Below, piece after piece: positions 35,819-45,574 of a stretch of DNA of 64,000 bases; position 1 is the stretch's first letter, and each line of letters begins with the position of its first letter. The notes beneath the pieces are model-generated. The model had not been told where the DNA came from. It saw only the letters and a list, made by a program, of their open reading frames with translations, and searched no databases. This DNA comes from Prolixibacteraceae bacterium (GTDB lineage: Bacteria > Bacteroidota > Bacteroidia > Bacteroidales > Prolixibacteraceae), in contig CANJNY010000005.1 in assembly GCA_947475715.1 (NCBI GenBank), forward strand, positions 1-64,000. The letters run 5' to 3'. The translations under genes and the position numbers were made by a program.

Positions 35819-36592
35819 TCAGTTAGGATATTCATTTAAAACATCGGTAAGTACTTCGTAACCGGTTTTAGTGACTAAGATGGTATGTTCAAATTGAGCG
35901 GATAACTTCTTATCGGTGGTCCTTGCTGTCCAGCCATCCAATTCATCAACCTTTACACGTGGTTTTCCTTCATTGATCATAGGCTCAATAGTGAAGATCA
36001 TTCCGGGTTTCATAATCGGACCACTGTTTTTTCTTGCGGCATGATCTACCTGTGGGTCTTCGTGGAACTCAATTCCCACGCCATGTCCGCAGTACTCATA
36101 CACCACTGTAAACCCCTGTGATATGGCATAACGGGATATCGAATACCCGATATTTCCCAGATAATTTCCGGGACGTACCTGTTGAATTCCAAGATTCAGG
36201 CAATGTTTGGTTGCATTTACCAGTTTTTGCGCAGCTTCTGAAACCTCACCAACGGTAAACATTTTGCTGGTATCTCCGAAATATCCCCCTAATATTGTGG
36301 TTATATCAATATTTAGGATATCTCCGTTTTTTAAAATCACATCCTCTGATGGAATTCCATGACAAATTACGTCGTTTGGCGAAATGCAGCACGATTTTGG
36401 GAATCCACTATAATTGAGCGTTGCAGGGATTGCTCCGTGCTCAATTATATAATTATGAATGAGTTGGTCCAGATAGCCAGTGCTTACACCTTCCTTGACA
36501 AATTCTGAAATATAATTCAATACTTCTCCTGCAAGTTTTGAACTCTTTCGGATACCTTCAATCTGCTCTTCGTTTTTAATAATAATATTCAT
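35819..36592 (-). CDS. map: Methionine aminopeptidase type I
   Basis: 257 aa. It removes initiator Met from nascent proteins. Metal ligands appear in order: NIDITTILGGYFGDTS (two Asp, about 94-109), CGHGVGIEFHEDP (His at about 169), TIEPMI (Glu at about 202) and FEHTILVT (Glu at about 233). CHGIP (about 77-81) holds the substrate-binding His. Monocistronic here, facing isochorismatase. Confidence 0.96.
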   Translation of the reverse strand: MNIIIKNEEQIEGIRKSSKLAGEVLNYISEFVKEGVSTGYLDQLIHNYIIEHGAIPATLNYSGFPKSCCISPNDVICHGIPSEDVILKNGDILNIDITTILGGYFGDTSKMFTVGEVSEAAQKLVNATKHCLNLGIQQVRPGNYLGNIGYSISRYAISQGFTVVYEYCGHGVGIEFHEDPQVDHAARKNSGPIMKPGMIFTIEPMINEGKPRVKVDELDGWTARTTDKKLSAQFEHTILVTKTGYEVLTDVLNEYPN

Positions 36593-37060
36593 TTAAACTT
36601 TATAATTCTTTTTAAATTTATAATCATGGCAGTATGATCTATTAACGCTTATGTTAATAGATTTGTTCAGCTGCTAAAATAAAAGCCGGTTAACCATTCA
36701 ACCATGCAATAATTTTAAGGTTTTTCTTTTGTGGACACATCACTCCTGTACCAGGATCCTTTTGGCGGTATATCTGCCTTGGATCTGCGGATAATACATC
36801 TTCTTTTAGTTTATAAGCCGGATTAAGAGCTAATTCTGTTTGGCCTCAGGCCTAAGGCTCCAGGATTGTTACTGTGTCAAAATTGGACTCTTTAATCAAC
36901 GAATTAAATTGTTTGGCAAAATAGCTTATTTTTTTCCAAATTTGTCAGTTTTGAGGATAGATTTGATAAACTTCAGATTACTGGAGGCAATTCATTAAAG
37001 GAGTTAGGGAATCGTTCATGGTTTTGTTAAATTTGCATCTGGATATTTTGAAATAAAAAA
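36593..37060. other. Intergenic region with gene relic, before smpB
   Basis: 468 bases without an intact gene. It holds the 51-codon minus-strand relic at 36690-36845 and a -7 element TAAATTTG at 37028-37035, placed to transcribe smpB. The rest is featureless. Confidence 0.55.
36690..36845 (-). pseudogene. Unidentified open frame fragment
   Basis: 51 codons on the minus strand between TGA (36846-36848) and TAA (36690-36692). The translation reads as real protein (ELALNPAYKLKEDVL, DPRQIYRQKDPGTGVM, NLKIIAWLNG) but has no usable start at its beginning. It is probably the tail of a lost gene. No family was recognised. Confidence 0.3.
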
Positions 37061-37513
37061 ATGATCGTTCAACAGCATATCAACATAAGGAATAAAAGAG
37101 CCAGTTTCGACTACGAATTTATAGACAAGTATGTTGCAGGAATTGTCTTGCTGGGTACTGAAATAAAATCGATCCGGTTAGGTAAAGTAAGTATGAATGA
37201 TGCCTATTGCCATTTTGTTGCCGGGGAACTTTATATCAAAAATCTCAGTATTTCGGAATACGATTTTGGTAATTTGAACAACCATGAGGTTCGTCGTGAG
37301 CGGAAGCTTCTGATGAGCAGGCGTGAGCTCAATAAGCTCGAACGGAAGTTAAAAGAGTCAGGTCTTACCATCGTTCCGGTAAGGTTGTTTATGAATGATA
37401 GGGGACTTGCAAAGATGGAAATTGCCCTGGCACGGGGAAAGGCCAATTACGATAAAAGACAAAGCCTTAAATCCAAAGATGCAGAGCGCGAGATGGATCG
37501 GGTCAGGAAATAA
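37061..37513 (+). CDS. smpB: SsrA-binding protein
   Basis: 150 aa of standard length. It delivers tmRNA to stalled ribosomes. The OB-fold core shows [18 protein letters not shown] (about 21-38), [18 protein letters not shown], and the [15 protein letters not shown] stretch. The C-terminal tail is basic ([16 protein letters not shown]), as needed for ribosome binding. The tmRNA gene is not in this window. Confidence 0.96.
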   Translation: MIVQQHINIRNKRASFDYEFIDKYVAGIVLLGTEIKSIRLGKVSMNDAYCHFVAGELYIKNLSISEYDFGNLNNHEVRRERKLLMSRRELNKLERKLKESGLTIVPVRLFMNDRGLAKMEIALARGKANYDKRQSLKSKDAEREMDRVRK

Positions 37514-37517
37514 ATAT

Positions 37518-37560
37518 CTGTGAGGTTGTATTTTCTTACGCGCTCACAGCTATTTTATTT
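37518..37560 (+). terminator. Possible terminator after smpB
   Basis: CTGTGAG (37518-37524) pairs with CTCACAG (37543-37549) around an 18-base loop, followed by the T-rich CTATTTTATTTG. The long loop makes it a moderate call. Confidence 0.4.
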
Positions 37561-37617
37561 GTTCTAACTTTTGGTTTTATGGAGTTTGCTGAATCGTGTT
37601 CTCTTCATTGAGATTAA

Positions 37618-38136
37618 TTACTCAATCTTATTTTCCCTTTCAGCTTGTTTTCGGCTGAATTTTTCAAAGCTTTTTAAATCCTCTACTTTGAAATTCCCAT
37701 AGAAGGATACCAGACAACTGAACGCTTTATCTTCGCTATTGCAAACGATGACATGGCACTCTTTCACTGTTTTAGAATTTCCCTCAATCCAGAATTCGGT
37801 ATTTTCATTCTCATTATTATCTGAGAGTTCGACTTTTCGATAATTGAGTTTGTTGAATTTACCGGAGAAGAGTTGGTGTAAAGAACCCATATCTTTGTTT
37901 TTCTCATGGTTCGAAATTAGAATTCGGACCTCTAACAAATCACCCGTTACTTTCTTGTTCTCTTCATCAATATTTAGGTTAACCATGTCGATCATAGCCT
38001 TTGAGAACGTGAGCAGTGTAAACCCATCGCTGTGGGCAAACTGATCATAAATTTGATATGACCTGCTTTGTGCCGAAACTGTATCGACAACAAACAGAAT
38101 TAGAATCAGTGTTACAAACCGTTTTATTGGTGTCAT
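37618..38136 (-). CDS. DUF4252 secreted protein
   Basis: 172 aa. The Sec signal peptide (MTPIKRFVTLILILFVVDTVSAQ) is followed by a soluble domain with the DUF4252 pattern: YDQFAHSDGFTLLTFSKAMIDM (split), then LEVRILISN and the C-terminal CHVIVCNSEDKAFSCLVSFYGNF. The last helix carries FEKFSRKQAE. The family occurs in Bacteroidota next to PspC/PadR stress operons and has no known activity. It overlaps the upstream gene by 4 bases, so it is in the padR operon. Confidence 0.8.
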   Translation of the reverse strand: MTPIKRFVTLILILFVVDTVSAQSRSYQIYDQFAHSDGFTLLTFSKAMIDMVNLNIDEENKKVTGDLLEVRILISNHEKNKDMGSLHQLFSGKFNKLNYRKVELSDNNENENTEFWIEGNSKTVKECHVIVCNSEDKAFSCLVSFYGNFKVEDLKSFEKFSRKQAERENKIE

Positions 38137-39719
38137 TTCCTGAGTTTTTTAGGTATTACTACCGGTGCCTGTTTCCGTTGTGCGATTTCGAGACCCTCGG
38201 GTTTCATGGTCCAGTATTTTCCACCCATATCGCCATCCCACATATCGGAAGTATTCTTGATATCACTAAGAATCTTCACCATTTCCGGACTTAAAAAGAT
38301 GGTTTTGTTTTCAGGGACTTTGAGTGTGATTTCGATCTGTTGCATACGCCAGACAGATTTTTCCGGCATCATAAACCAGGGTTGAAGGGTGAGGAGTGAG
38401 TCTGTCAATTGGTATGGGTAGTTTATTTCGCGTGCATTATTTTGGGCTTTATCCAAATTGCGCCCTCTGGCTTTTGATTTAATAATTAAACTAAATTCGT
38501 CAGTCTCGCTTTTTACAATATCGAGTTTTGGCTCATATAGGAGAAATTGTTTCCCGTTAAGTGCAGCAATGCGTAAGCCGTCAAAGTTGATGTTGGAATC
38601 AAGGAGCTCACTGAATTCATCCTTGCCCAGTTTTAAGTAGAGGGTATCTGATTTTGTGGCAACAATCTCCTGTTTTGTGCTTGTCGAAACACTCTTGAAA
38701 TCACCCAGTCCTTTGACAAGTGTAAATATCAATAAAATAATTCCAACCACCCATAGCCCGAGGGATGTTATTCCTACGGCACCATTACTCGATTTAAACC
38801 GGAAAATCAGTTTTGTTCCCAGATAGGCGATTAATAAGAGTGGTATTCCTATTACTAATCCAATTGCGATCCAGAACCAGAAAAAGGTGCTGCCACTCAA
38901 AAATAAGTCGAGATACTGTGGTATACCATGGCCAAAAGGTGATATTCCCAGGAATTCGTTTGTGACAAACATGGAGGTAAACAAGGCGATGATTGCAAAG
39001 ATCCCCAGAAATACCAGACCAATTCCTATAATTACTGCGATGATCTTTAATCCGGCACCCAGAATGGATGAGGCTACTGATCCTGCCTGGTTCATTCGGT
39101 CACGCCCTTTTCCGCTTGCCTTGAATTTTTCGTAGTTTTCTTTAACATCCTGAATCTCTTCTTTAATATTTTTGGAAATATTACTGATATTTACCTCTTC
39201 ACCTCTCATTTCGAGCCGTTGTGCTGAATTGGATGCCTTAGGTACTACAATCCATAATATCAGGTAGATAATTAAGCTGGATCCGGCGCCCAGAAAAACT
39301 AAAAGGACAAAAATCAGTCTTATAATTACCGGATCATAATTAAAATAGGCACCTAATCCGCTACATACTCCTCCCAGAACACGGTCATCAGGATCACGAT
39401 AAAGTTTTCTTTGACGAGGGCGTGCCATTTTCACTTTCGGCCCTTCAGTTTCCTTGGTATCATCAAATGCCTCCGGTAGTCCCATAATCCTGATAATCTC
39501 CTCGACATGGTCGATATTAATCACTTCATTGCCATCCTTGACCCGCTCCTGAAACAGCTCTGAAATTCGGGATTCGATATCCTCTACAATTTCCGTGGCC
39601 TCCGAATCGTTTCCGAAATGGCTGTTGATTTGTGAGATATAATTATTTAGTCTTTCGTAGGCATCATCGTCAATGTGAAAAACGGTCCCACTAATGTTTA
39701 TTGTAAATGTTTTTTTCAT
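38133..39719 (-). CDS. PspC-domain envelope stress protein
   Basis: 528 aa. An N-terminal about 100-residue cytoplasmic domain (starting KKTFTINISGTVFHID) precedes a PspC domain at about 103-165 (RDPDDRVLGGVCSGLGAYF then IIRLIFVLLVFLGAGSSLI). Several further membrane helices (about 225-340) and a C-terminal extracytoplasmic beta-rich domain follow. PspC proteins sense membrane damage; this larger fusion is typical for Bacteroidota. It lies 23 bases after padR and overlaps the DUF4252 gene. The operon probably responds to envelope stress. Confidence 0.85.
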   Translation of the reverse strand: MKKTFTINISGTVFHIDDDAYERLNNYISQINSHFGNDSEATEIVEDIESRISELFQERVKDGNEVINIDHVEEIIRIMGLPEAFDDTKETEGPKVKMARPRQRKLYRDPDDRVLGGVCSGLGAYFNYDPVIIRLIFVLLVFLGAGSSLIIYLILWIVVPKASNSAQRLEMRGEEVNISNISKNIKEEIQDVKENYEKFKASGKGRDRMNQAGSVASSILGAGLKIIAVIIGIGLVFLGIFAIIALFTSMFVTNEFLGISPFGHGIPQYLDLFLSGSTFFWFWIAIGLVIGIPLLLIAYLGTKLIFRFKSSNGAVGITSLGLWVVGIILLIFTLVKGLGDFKSVSTSTKQEIVATKSDTLYLKLGKDEFSELLDSNINFDGLRIAALNGKQFLLYEPKLDIVKSETDEFSLIIKSKARGRNLDKAQNNAREINYPYQLTDSLLTLQPWFMMPEKSVWRMQQIEITLKVPENKTIFLSPEMVKILSDIKNTSDMWDGDMGGKYWTMKPEGLEIAQRKQAPVVIPKKLRK

Positions 39720-39742
39720 GGTGATATGATTTACTAAGGTTT

Positions 39743-40066
39743 TTATTTCTTAATTTGATTAATAGCTTCTACCAGATCCCCCCACGCCATGTCAAGTTCA
39801 TTGAGAAATAGCGTTCCTTCGGGGGTAAGTTCATAATATTTCCGCGGGGGGCCTTGTAATGACTCTTCCCAGCGATAGCCGAGATACCCGTCGTTTTTCA
39901 GTCTGGTCAACAGGGGATATAACGTCCCTTCAACCACAATCATCTGCGCAACCTTCATCTCTGCGATGATATCAGAAGCGTATGATGGTTTTTTGGAAAG
40001 GTTCAACAGTATACAATACTCCAGGATCCCTTTCCTCATTTGGGCTTTTGTGTTTTCGAGGTTCAT
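39743..40066 (-). CDS. PadR-family transcriptional regulator
   Basis: 107 aa, compact PadR. The winged helix contains MRKGILEYCILLNLSKKPSYASDI (split), then VVEGTLYPLLTRLKNDGYLGYRWEES. The usual PadR recognition pattern G-T-L-Y-P-L-L-x-R-L is exact. A dimerisation helix ends the protein. It is upstream of the PspC gene on the same transcript, and the promoter dyad at 40520-40540 fits autoregulation. Confidence 0.92.
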   Translation of the reverse strand: MNLENTKAQMRKGILEYCILLNLSKKPSYASDIIAEMKVAQMIVVEGTLYPLLTRLKNDGYLGYRWEESLQGPPRKYYELTPEGTLFLNELDMAWGDLVEAINQIKK

Positions 40067-40143
40067 GAGTTTGAAATTTTAATATTTTTAAGCTTTGCAG
40101 ATACGTTATTACTTTAATTTTGCTTTCTCCTTTTGTGGGTAGC

Positions 40144-40449
40144 TTATACCAGTCGGGCTTCACGGGAAACGCTGATCAAAATGGGCTTAACCCTGGGATT
40201 TCCCACCGGTTTTTCAACCTTCTTAAAGTTTACCCCATTTCTTTTTTCCACAAGGGAAGTCCCTTTTAAATATTCCGCAATTTTTATTTCAGAATATTTG
40301 GTGATTGTTTTGGTAATAGCAGGACTTGTGCGATTGAGTAAAATAAACCCTATGTCAGAACTGACAGCTGTGTTATTGCCACATGATGAGAAAATTACCA
40401 ATCCGGTAAGCAAAAATCCCAATTTTAGTTTTTTTATCGCTGTTTTCAT
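40144..40449 (-). CDS. Putative small lipoprotein heading the padR operon
   Basis: 101 aa. The start has a lipoprotein signal (MKTAIKKLKLGFLLTGLVIF, lipobox FSSC with Cys23). The rest matches nothing I know. It lies between the padR promoter (TSS expected near 40492) and padR (77-base gap), which supports a real leader gene. The C-terminal 40 residues are very basic and unlike a folded domain, so the frame could be partly spurious. A 136-codon frame on the opposite strand overlaps it and is judged less likely. Confidence 0.45.
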   Translation of the reverse strand: MKTAIKKLKLGFLLTGLVIFSSCGNNTAVSSDIGFILLNRTSPAITKTITKYSEIKIAEYLKGTSLVEKRNGVNFKKVEKPVGNPRVKPILISVSREARLV

Positions 40450-40498
40450 CGCATTAATATTAATTATAATACCATCTTATACCTTGAAGTATGTATTA

Positions 40499-40540
40499 CA
40501 AATATACATCTTAAAGATGGTACTATGCAACACATGGTAC
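40499..40540 (-). promoter_or_regulatory. padR operon promoter with PadR-type dyad
   Basis: On the minus strand, TTG (40530-40528), a 21-base spacer and TATATTTG (40506-40499) form a consensus promoter. The TTG sits inside a dyad, GTACTATG at 40520-40527 and CATGGTAC at 40533-40540 (7 of 8 positions symmetric, 5-base centre). PadR proteins bind such sites in their own promoters. The dyad covering the -33 element suggests direct repression. Confidence 0.65.
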
Positions 40541-40544
40541 TGAA

Positions 40545-40886
40545 ATTATACAATATTTTTTATATATTTTTTAATGACAAGAAATAGAGCACTTTATAAG
40601 CTTTTTATTACAAAATTCTTTCCTTTTTTCAGCAGTAAGATTCATATTAACTCCTATTTTAATCCATAAAAGGGGGGATAGACTAATTTTTTAGAAACCT
40701 AAAATGCGCGTTTTACCTATTTTTGAGAAGTTTCAACTTGTGCCCTTCCGATTTTTACCGCAGGAATCTAAAACTAAAATGAATTAATCTTTGGTGGAAG
40801 AGTAGTTTGCTGTATAATTATACGGCCTAAATTTTATCTTTATACCAGACATTTATTTTCCTATTAATTAAAACTACCTGTTCAAA
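40545..40886. other. Intergenic region before the esterase gene
   Basis: 342 bases without a gene. It holds a perfect 12-bp palindrome GTATAATTATAC at 40812-40823 and a weak -7 like TATCTTTA at 40835-40842, 45 bases before the esterase ATG. The palindrome may be an operator. Nothing else was seen. Confidence 0.4.
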
Positions 40887-42191
40887 ATGAAAACACTTAA
40901 AACAATCCGGTTCCTATACTTTTTAATTTTGGTCTCTTCGTTTTCTGGCACCGTGTTTGGGCAGCCGGTTGAAAAAATGGTCAAAGTTGCTGTTATACCG
41001 GATCACAATGACTGGCTGTACAGCGAAGGTGAAACAGTAAAGTTTAATGTTGCAGTGACCAGGAATAATGAACCATTGCAGCATGTTAAAGTAAGGTATG
41101 AAGTTGGTCCTGAAATGATGACTCCTGATAAACGGGATTCTACCATACTTAAAAATGGAAATATTACTATTGCCGGTGGCACATTTCACGATGCAGGTTT
41201 TTTGCGTTGTAAGGTAACTGCTGAATATGAAGGGAATAAGTATGAAGGGATAGCTACAGCTGGTTTTAGTCCGGAGTCGATTAAACCTACTGCTGAATAC
41301 CCCAATGATTTTATACAATTTTGGGATAAAGCCAAACGTGATCTGTCAGCTATTCCATTGGATGTTAAACTAACTTTATTGCCTGATAAGTGCACCGAAC
41401 TAACCAATGTTTATCAGGCGAATATTCAGAACTTTAAAATTGGCTCAAGGCTCTATGGTATTGTTTGCATTCCTAAGAAACCGGGTAAATATCCAGCGAT
41501 TTTAAAGGTTCCGGGTGCCGGTGTCCGCGGATATTCCGGAGATATTGCCATGGCAGATTTGGGTATTATCACTTTTGAGATTGGTATTCATGGTATTCCG
41601 GTTACCATGGATGCCGCTGTTTATAATGATTTGGGGCGTACTGCTTTGGACGGATATATGTTTTTTAATCTTGACGATCGTGACAAGTATTATTACAAGC
41701 GGGTTTATGTTGGGTGTGTCAGAGCGATTGACTTTATTTATTCGTTGCCTGAATTTGACGGATCAACCCTTGCAGTGACGGGTGGAAGTCAGGGCGGGGC
41801 TCTTTCCATTGTTACTGCTGCACTTGATCAACGGGTTAAATATCTTGCAGCTTTTTATCCTGCCCTATGTGACCTTACAGGATACCTTTCGAACCGTGCC
41901 GGGGGATGGCCTCAAATGTTTCGTGATCAGAAGATTGCAATAAAGGAGAAGATTGAGACATCGAAATATTATGATGTGGTCAATTTTGCCAGAATTGTTA
42001 AGATACCGGGTTTTTATTCGTGGGGCTTTAATGATATGGTTTGTCCTCCCACATCCATGTATTCGGCATATAACTCAATAACTGCCCCTAAGGAGCTTTT
42101 TATTATGCAGGAAACAGGCCATTGGCAATATCCTGAGCAGAATGAGAAGGCAAAGCAGTGGCTTTTATCCCGGATTTTGGTAAATAAGTAG
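40887..42191 (+). CDS. Secreted acetylxylan-esterase-type (AXE1/CE7) hydrolase
   Basis: 434 aa. The signal peptide ends near FSGTVFGQ. An N-terminal Ig-like beta domain (about 30-130) precedes an alpha/beta-hydrolase domain. The nucleophile elbow is GGSQGG (about 303-308). The catalytic Asp is likely in WGFNDMVCPPTSMY (about 380-393) and the His in QETGHWQYPE (about 412-421). CE7 enzymes remove acetyl groups from xylo-oligosaccharides or cephalosporins. No xylanase is adjacent, so the substrate is open. The convergent terminator at 42248-42283 follows. Confidence 0.82.
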   Translation: MKTLKTIRFLYFLILVSSFSGTVFGQPVEKMVKVAVIPDHNDWLYSEGETVKFNVAVTRNNEPLQHVKVRYEVGPEMMTPDKRDSTILKNGNITIAGGTFHDAGFLRCKVTAEYEGNKYEGIATAGFSPESIKPTAEYPNDFIQFWDKAKRDLSAIPLDVKLTLLPDKCTELTNVYQANIQNFKIGSRLYGIVCIPKKPGKYPAILKVPGAGVRGYSGDIAMADLGIITFEIGIHGIPVTMDAAVYNDLGRTALDGYMFFNLDDRDKYYYKRVYVGCVRAIDFIYSLPEFDGSTLAVTGGSQGGALSIVTAALDQRVKYLAAFYPALCDLTGYLSNRAGGWPQMFRDQKIAIKEKIETSKYYDVVNFARIVKIPGFYSWGFNDMVCPPTSMYSAYNSITAPKELFIMQETGHWQYPEQNEKAKQWLLSRILVNK

Positions 42192-42247
42192 CAGTTTATT
42201 CAATACAACTAAATCTTAACGGAGGTTATTTTTTAGGTCAAAGAAAT

Positions 42248-42283
42248 AGCCCTTAATTTGAATTCAATTTCAAATTAAGGGCT
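42248..42283. terminator. Bidirectional terminator between esterase and typA
   Basis: A 15-bp perfect stem: AGCCCTTAATTTGAA (42248-42262) with its complement at 42269-42283, 6-base loop. It is flanked by A/T-rich sequence and sits between convergent genes, 19 bases from the typA stop. Confidence 0.8.
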
Positions 42284-42302
42284 ATAATATTATGAGCAGG
42301 GT

Positions 42303-44108
42303 TTATTCTGACCTTTTCGAGGAGCGTTTTCTGTCGCCTTCGTTTAAAAGAATCTTACGGATTCTGATCGACTTTGGGGTTACTTCCACATATTCGTCTT
42401 TCTGAATATATTCCAGAGCCTCTTCAAGACTAAACTTTATTGGTGGTGCAAGTCTAACCTTGTCATCAGAACCTGATGCACGCATATTGGTGAGCTTTTT
42501 GGATTTTGTCAGGTTCATTGTAAGGTCACCTTCACGGCTACTCTCTCCAACAACCTGTCCTTCGTAAATCTCGTCCTGAGGATCAATAAAGTATTTTCCT
42601 CTATCCTGAAGTTTATTTAAGGCATAAGCAAAAGCGGTACCCGTTTCCATTGCGATTAATGATCCGTTTAAACGGTTTTCGATAGGACCTTTATACTTGT
42701 CATATTTTATAAACCGGTGAGCCATAACTGCTTCACCCTGTGTAGAGGTCATCATGGTTGTACGTAACCCAATAATTCCCCGGGATGGGATATTAAATTC
42801 AAGGTTTATACGGTCACCCTTTTTCTCCATATTAAGCATCTCACCTTTACGGCGGGTTACAAGATCAATCGCAGTTCCACTGAGTTCTTCGGGAAGGTCG
42901 ATGTGCAGCATCTCGATTGGCTCATATCTTTCACCATCGATTTCTTTGAACAATACCTGAGGCTGACCAACCTGCATTTCATAACCTTCACGACGCATTG
43001 TTTCGATCAATACTGAAAGATGGAGCACTCCACGGCCATGTACATTCCATGCATCGGCAGAATCAGTCGTCTCAACATGCAATGCCAGGTTCTTTTCCAA
43101 CTCACGCATAAGCCTGTCGTGAATATGGCGACTGGTTACGAATTTTCCTTCTTTACCGTAGAAAGGCGAGTTGTTAATCGTAAACAACATGCTCATTGTT
43201 GGTTCATCGATCGAGATTGGCTCAAGTGGTTCGGGATTTTCGAAATCACAAATCGAATCGCCAATTTCAAATCCTTCAATTCCAACAAGGGCACAAATAT
43301 CACCATTGCTGGCACTTAATACTTTTTCGCGGCCTAAACCGGTGAAGACATGTAACTCTTTTATTCTGGTTTTAGTTATTGTTCCGTCCCGTTTTACGAG
43401 AGTTACAAACTGACCTTCTTTAAGTTCTCCCCTGTGGATGCGGCCAATTGCAATACGGCCTACATATTGGGAATAGTCCAAAGAGGTAACCAGCATCTGA
43501 GGCGTTCCGGGGTTTTCGGTAGGGGCAGGAATATGCTCGATAATGGCATCAAATAATTCAGTTATATTTTCTGTCCGGATCTTATAGTCGTAGCTCATCC
43601 AGTTTTGTTTGGCTGAACCATATATAGTAGGAAAATCGAGCTGCTCTTCAGTGGCGTCCAGACTATACATCAATTCAAAAACCTGTTCATGAACAATATC
43701 CGGCCGGCAATTTGGCTTGTCTACCTTGTTGATCACCACAATAGGTTTTAATCCCAACGCGATTGCCTTCTGAAGTACAAACCTGGTCTGTGGCATCGTT
43801 CCTTCAAAAGCATCAACAAGAAGAAGTACACCGTCAGCCATATTTAATACCCGTTCTACCTCACCGCCAAAATCGGCATGGCCGGGAGTGTCGATGATGT
43901 TAATCTTTGTCCCATTATAAACCACCGAAACGTTTTTGGCAAGAATGGTAATTCCTCTTTCCCGCTCCTGATCATTGTTGTCGAGGATTAGTTCACCGGG
44001 ATTCTGGTTGCCGCGAAAGATGTTCGAATCCATGATCATCTTGTCAACCAACGTCGTTTTTCCATGATCGACGTGAGCTATAATAGCTATGTTTCTAATA
44101 TTTTGCAT
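42303..44108 (-). CDS. typA: Ribosome-associated GTPase TypA/BipA
   Basis: 601 aa of standard length. G motifs: G1 [10 protein letters not shown] (about 10-19), G2/G3 RGITI and [16 protein letters not shown] (about 72-87), G4 [11 protein letters not shown] (about 126-136). EF-G-like domains II, III and V follow, then the TypA-specific C terminus ([17 protein letters not shown] at about 546). It aids 50S assembly and stress growth. A -7 element TACCTTTG lies at 44133-44126 (minus). Confidence 0.97.
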   Translation of the reverse strand: MQNIRNIAIIAHVDHGKTTLVDKMIMDSNIFRGNQNPGELILDNNDQERERGITILAKNVSVVYNGTKINIIDTPGHADFGGEVERVLNMADGVLLLVDAFEGTMPQTRFVLQKAIALGLKPIVVINKVDKPNCRPDIVHEQVFELMYSLDATEEQLDFPTIYGSAKQNWMSYDYKIRTENITELFDAIIEHIPAPTENPGTPQMLVTSLDYSQYVGRIAIGRIHRGELKEGQFVTLVKRDGTITKTRIKELHVFTGLGREKVLSASNGDICALVGIEGFEIGDSICDFENPEPLEPISIDEPTMSMLFTINNSPFYGKEGKFVTSRHIHDRLMRELEKNLALHVETTDSADAWNVHGRGVLHLSVLIETMRREGYEMQVGQPQVLFKEIDGERYEPIEMLHIDLPEELSGTAIDLVTRRKGEMLNMEKKGDRINLEFNIPSRGIIGLRTTMMTSTQGEAVMAHRFIKYDKYKGPIENRLNGSLIAMETGTAFAYALNKLQDRGKYFIDPQDEIYEGQVVGESSREGDLTMNLTKSKKLTNMRASGSDDKVRLAPPIKFSLEEALEYIQKDEYVEVTPKSIRIRKILLNEGDRKRSSKRSE

Positions 44109-44619
44109 TTATTTATTTTGAGCCGCAAAGGTAGTCATTTATTTGATGGTTAAAACCTCTCCGTTCAGATCGTTTTATTCAATTACCTGCACCGGGTGGT
44201 AAAATGAGATTTCCTTCTGTTTTTAGGGTGTAATGTTTTGAATTCTATTATTATATAATTAACAATCAGTTGGATAAATAGCTGGATCATTTCATTTCGA
44301 ATTACAATGGATTGTGCTGGTTGTCATGGGTTTATCTGGAATTATTCCAGATAAGGGGTCTTTCCGGTTTCATTAATCCGCATGAAATCTTTAGTTAAAC
44401 TTAGATTGGTTTGCTATTTTGTGTTCAATATTATTTTAACATTAATAATATAATATTTCAACCTTATTAACTCAGATCAAACACTAACTTTGCATGTTTT
44501 AACTATTTAATTGATATTGTCCGGTCACCTCCTCTGCTTTTTTATGAATAGATTCTCATTCATAGCGCAAGGTTTAAATGACCTTGTGGCATCTGACTTT
44601 ACCTCTAAACATAAGAATT
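44109..44619. other. Divergent intergenic region with 23-bp perfect palindrome
   Basis: 511 bases between typA and the EamA gene. It contains typA's -7 element (TACCTTTG, 44133-44126, minus). A perfect dyad is at 44332-44354 (half-site TTATCTGGAAT, single central base). A -7 element TAACTTTG at 44485-44492 on the plus strand probably serves the transporter. Confidence 0.55.
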
Positions 44620-45513
44620 ATGTCACGCAGCAGTGGGTTTAATTACCTTATTTTATTTCTTGGAATTCTTTGTATTTCGTGGTCAGCCATCTTTGTTAAG
44701 CTTGCCGATATCTCAGGATTAAGTTCCGCCTTTTATCGCATGTTCATCGGATTTATCGGAGTTGTTCCTATCTGGTTATTTCGGAAACATTCCTCAACTG
44801 ATTTTAAATCTATTGCACTTGCAGTTTTGTGCGGGGTTATATTTGCGTTTGATATTGCGGTCTGGAATCTGTCAATTATGCTCACCAAGGCGGCCATATC
44901 AACTTTAATTGCAAATCTGGCCCCTGTGTGGGTAGGGATTGGTGCGATAGTGTTTCTGAAAGAAAAGCCTGGCCGTATTTTCTGGATTGGGACAACTGTG
45001 GCTTTATTTGGCGTAACCATTATTGTGGGAATTAACCAGATTTATCATTCAGAATTGAGTATAGGTCATTTTTTTGCAATCCTTGCAAGTCTGTTTTATG
45101 CTATATATCTTCTGATTATGAGGAAAGGGAGGCAGCGTCTGGATAATGTGACTTTTACCATGATTTCTATGTTGTCGAGTGCAATTGTTCTTTTTCTTTT
45201 GGCATTATTTACCGGCAAACCACTGACTGGTTTCTCAGTTTCAACCTGGGAGGCATTAGTGGGACTTGGTTTGGTTTCGCAGTTAAGTGGCTGGCTGGCT
45301 ATTAATTATGCAATAGCCTATATGCCTTCCACCATTGCCTCGGTAAGTTTGTTGAGCCAGTCGGTATTTACTGCATTGATTGCAATTCCGGTACTGGGTG
45401 AAAAGTTAACCATCGAGGAGGTTGTAGGTGCGATGATTGTGTTGGCCGGAATATTTCTTGTAAACAAAAAGATGTTTAAGAAAAAGGTGGCTGTTCAGCA
45501 GGAATACGACTGA
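44620..45513 (+). CDS. EamA-family (DMT) transporter
   Basis: About 297 aa with ten predicted membrane helices in two EamA halves (about 5-125 and 137-285). Conserved small-residue turns appear, such as the end of TM3-4 in AISTLIANLAPVWVGI and its repeat near SVSLLSQSVFTALIA. The ATG at 44578 would add 14 residues; ATG 44620 starts with MSRSSGFN directly before TM1 and is preferred. DMT proteins export amino acids or other small metabolites. The substrate is unknown, and the gene stands alone. Confidence 0.85.
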   Translation: MSRSSGFNYLILFLGILCISWSAIFVKLADISGLSSAFYRMFIGFIGVVPIWLFRKHSSTDFKSIALAVLCGVIFAFDIAVWNLSIMLTKAAISTLIANLAPVWVGIGAIVFLKEKPGRIFWIGTTVALFGVTIIVGINQIYHSELSIGHFFAILASLFYAIYLLIMRKGRQRLDNVTFTMISMLSSAIVLFLLALFTGKPLTGFSVSTWEALVGLGLVSQLSGWLAINYAIAYMPSTIASVSLLSQSVFTALIAIPVLGEKLTIEEVVGAMIVLAGIFLVNKKMFKKKVAVQQEYD

Positions 45514-45574
45514 GTGATCAATTGAAAAAAGGGGAAAAGAAGTGCTGGAAAAGGTCAAAAGGATTTAATCCATA

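Noticed and set aside
40133-40543. 136-codon plus-strand frame opposite the small lipoprotein frame
   Set aside because: Hydrophobic but without signal or domain logic, and it runs against a well-defined minus-strand promoter.
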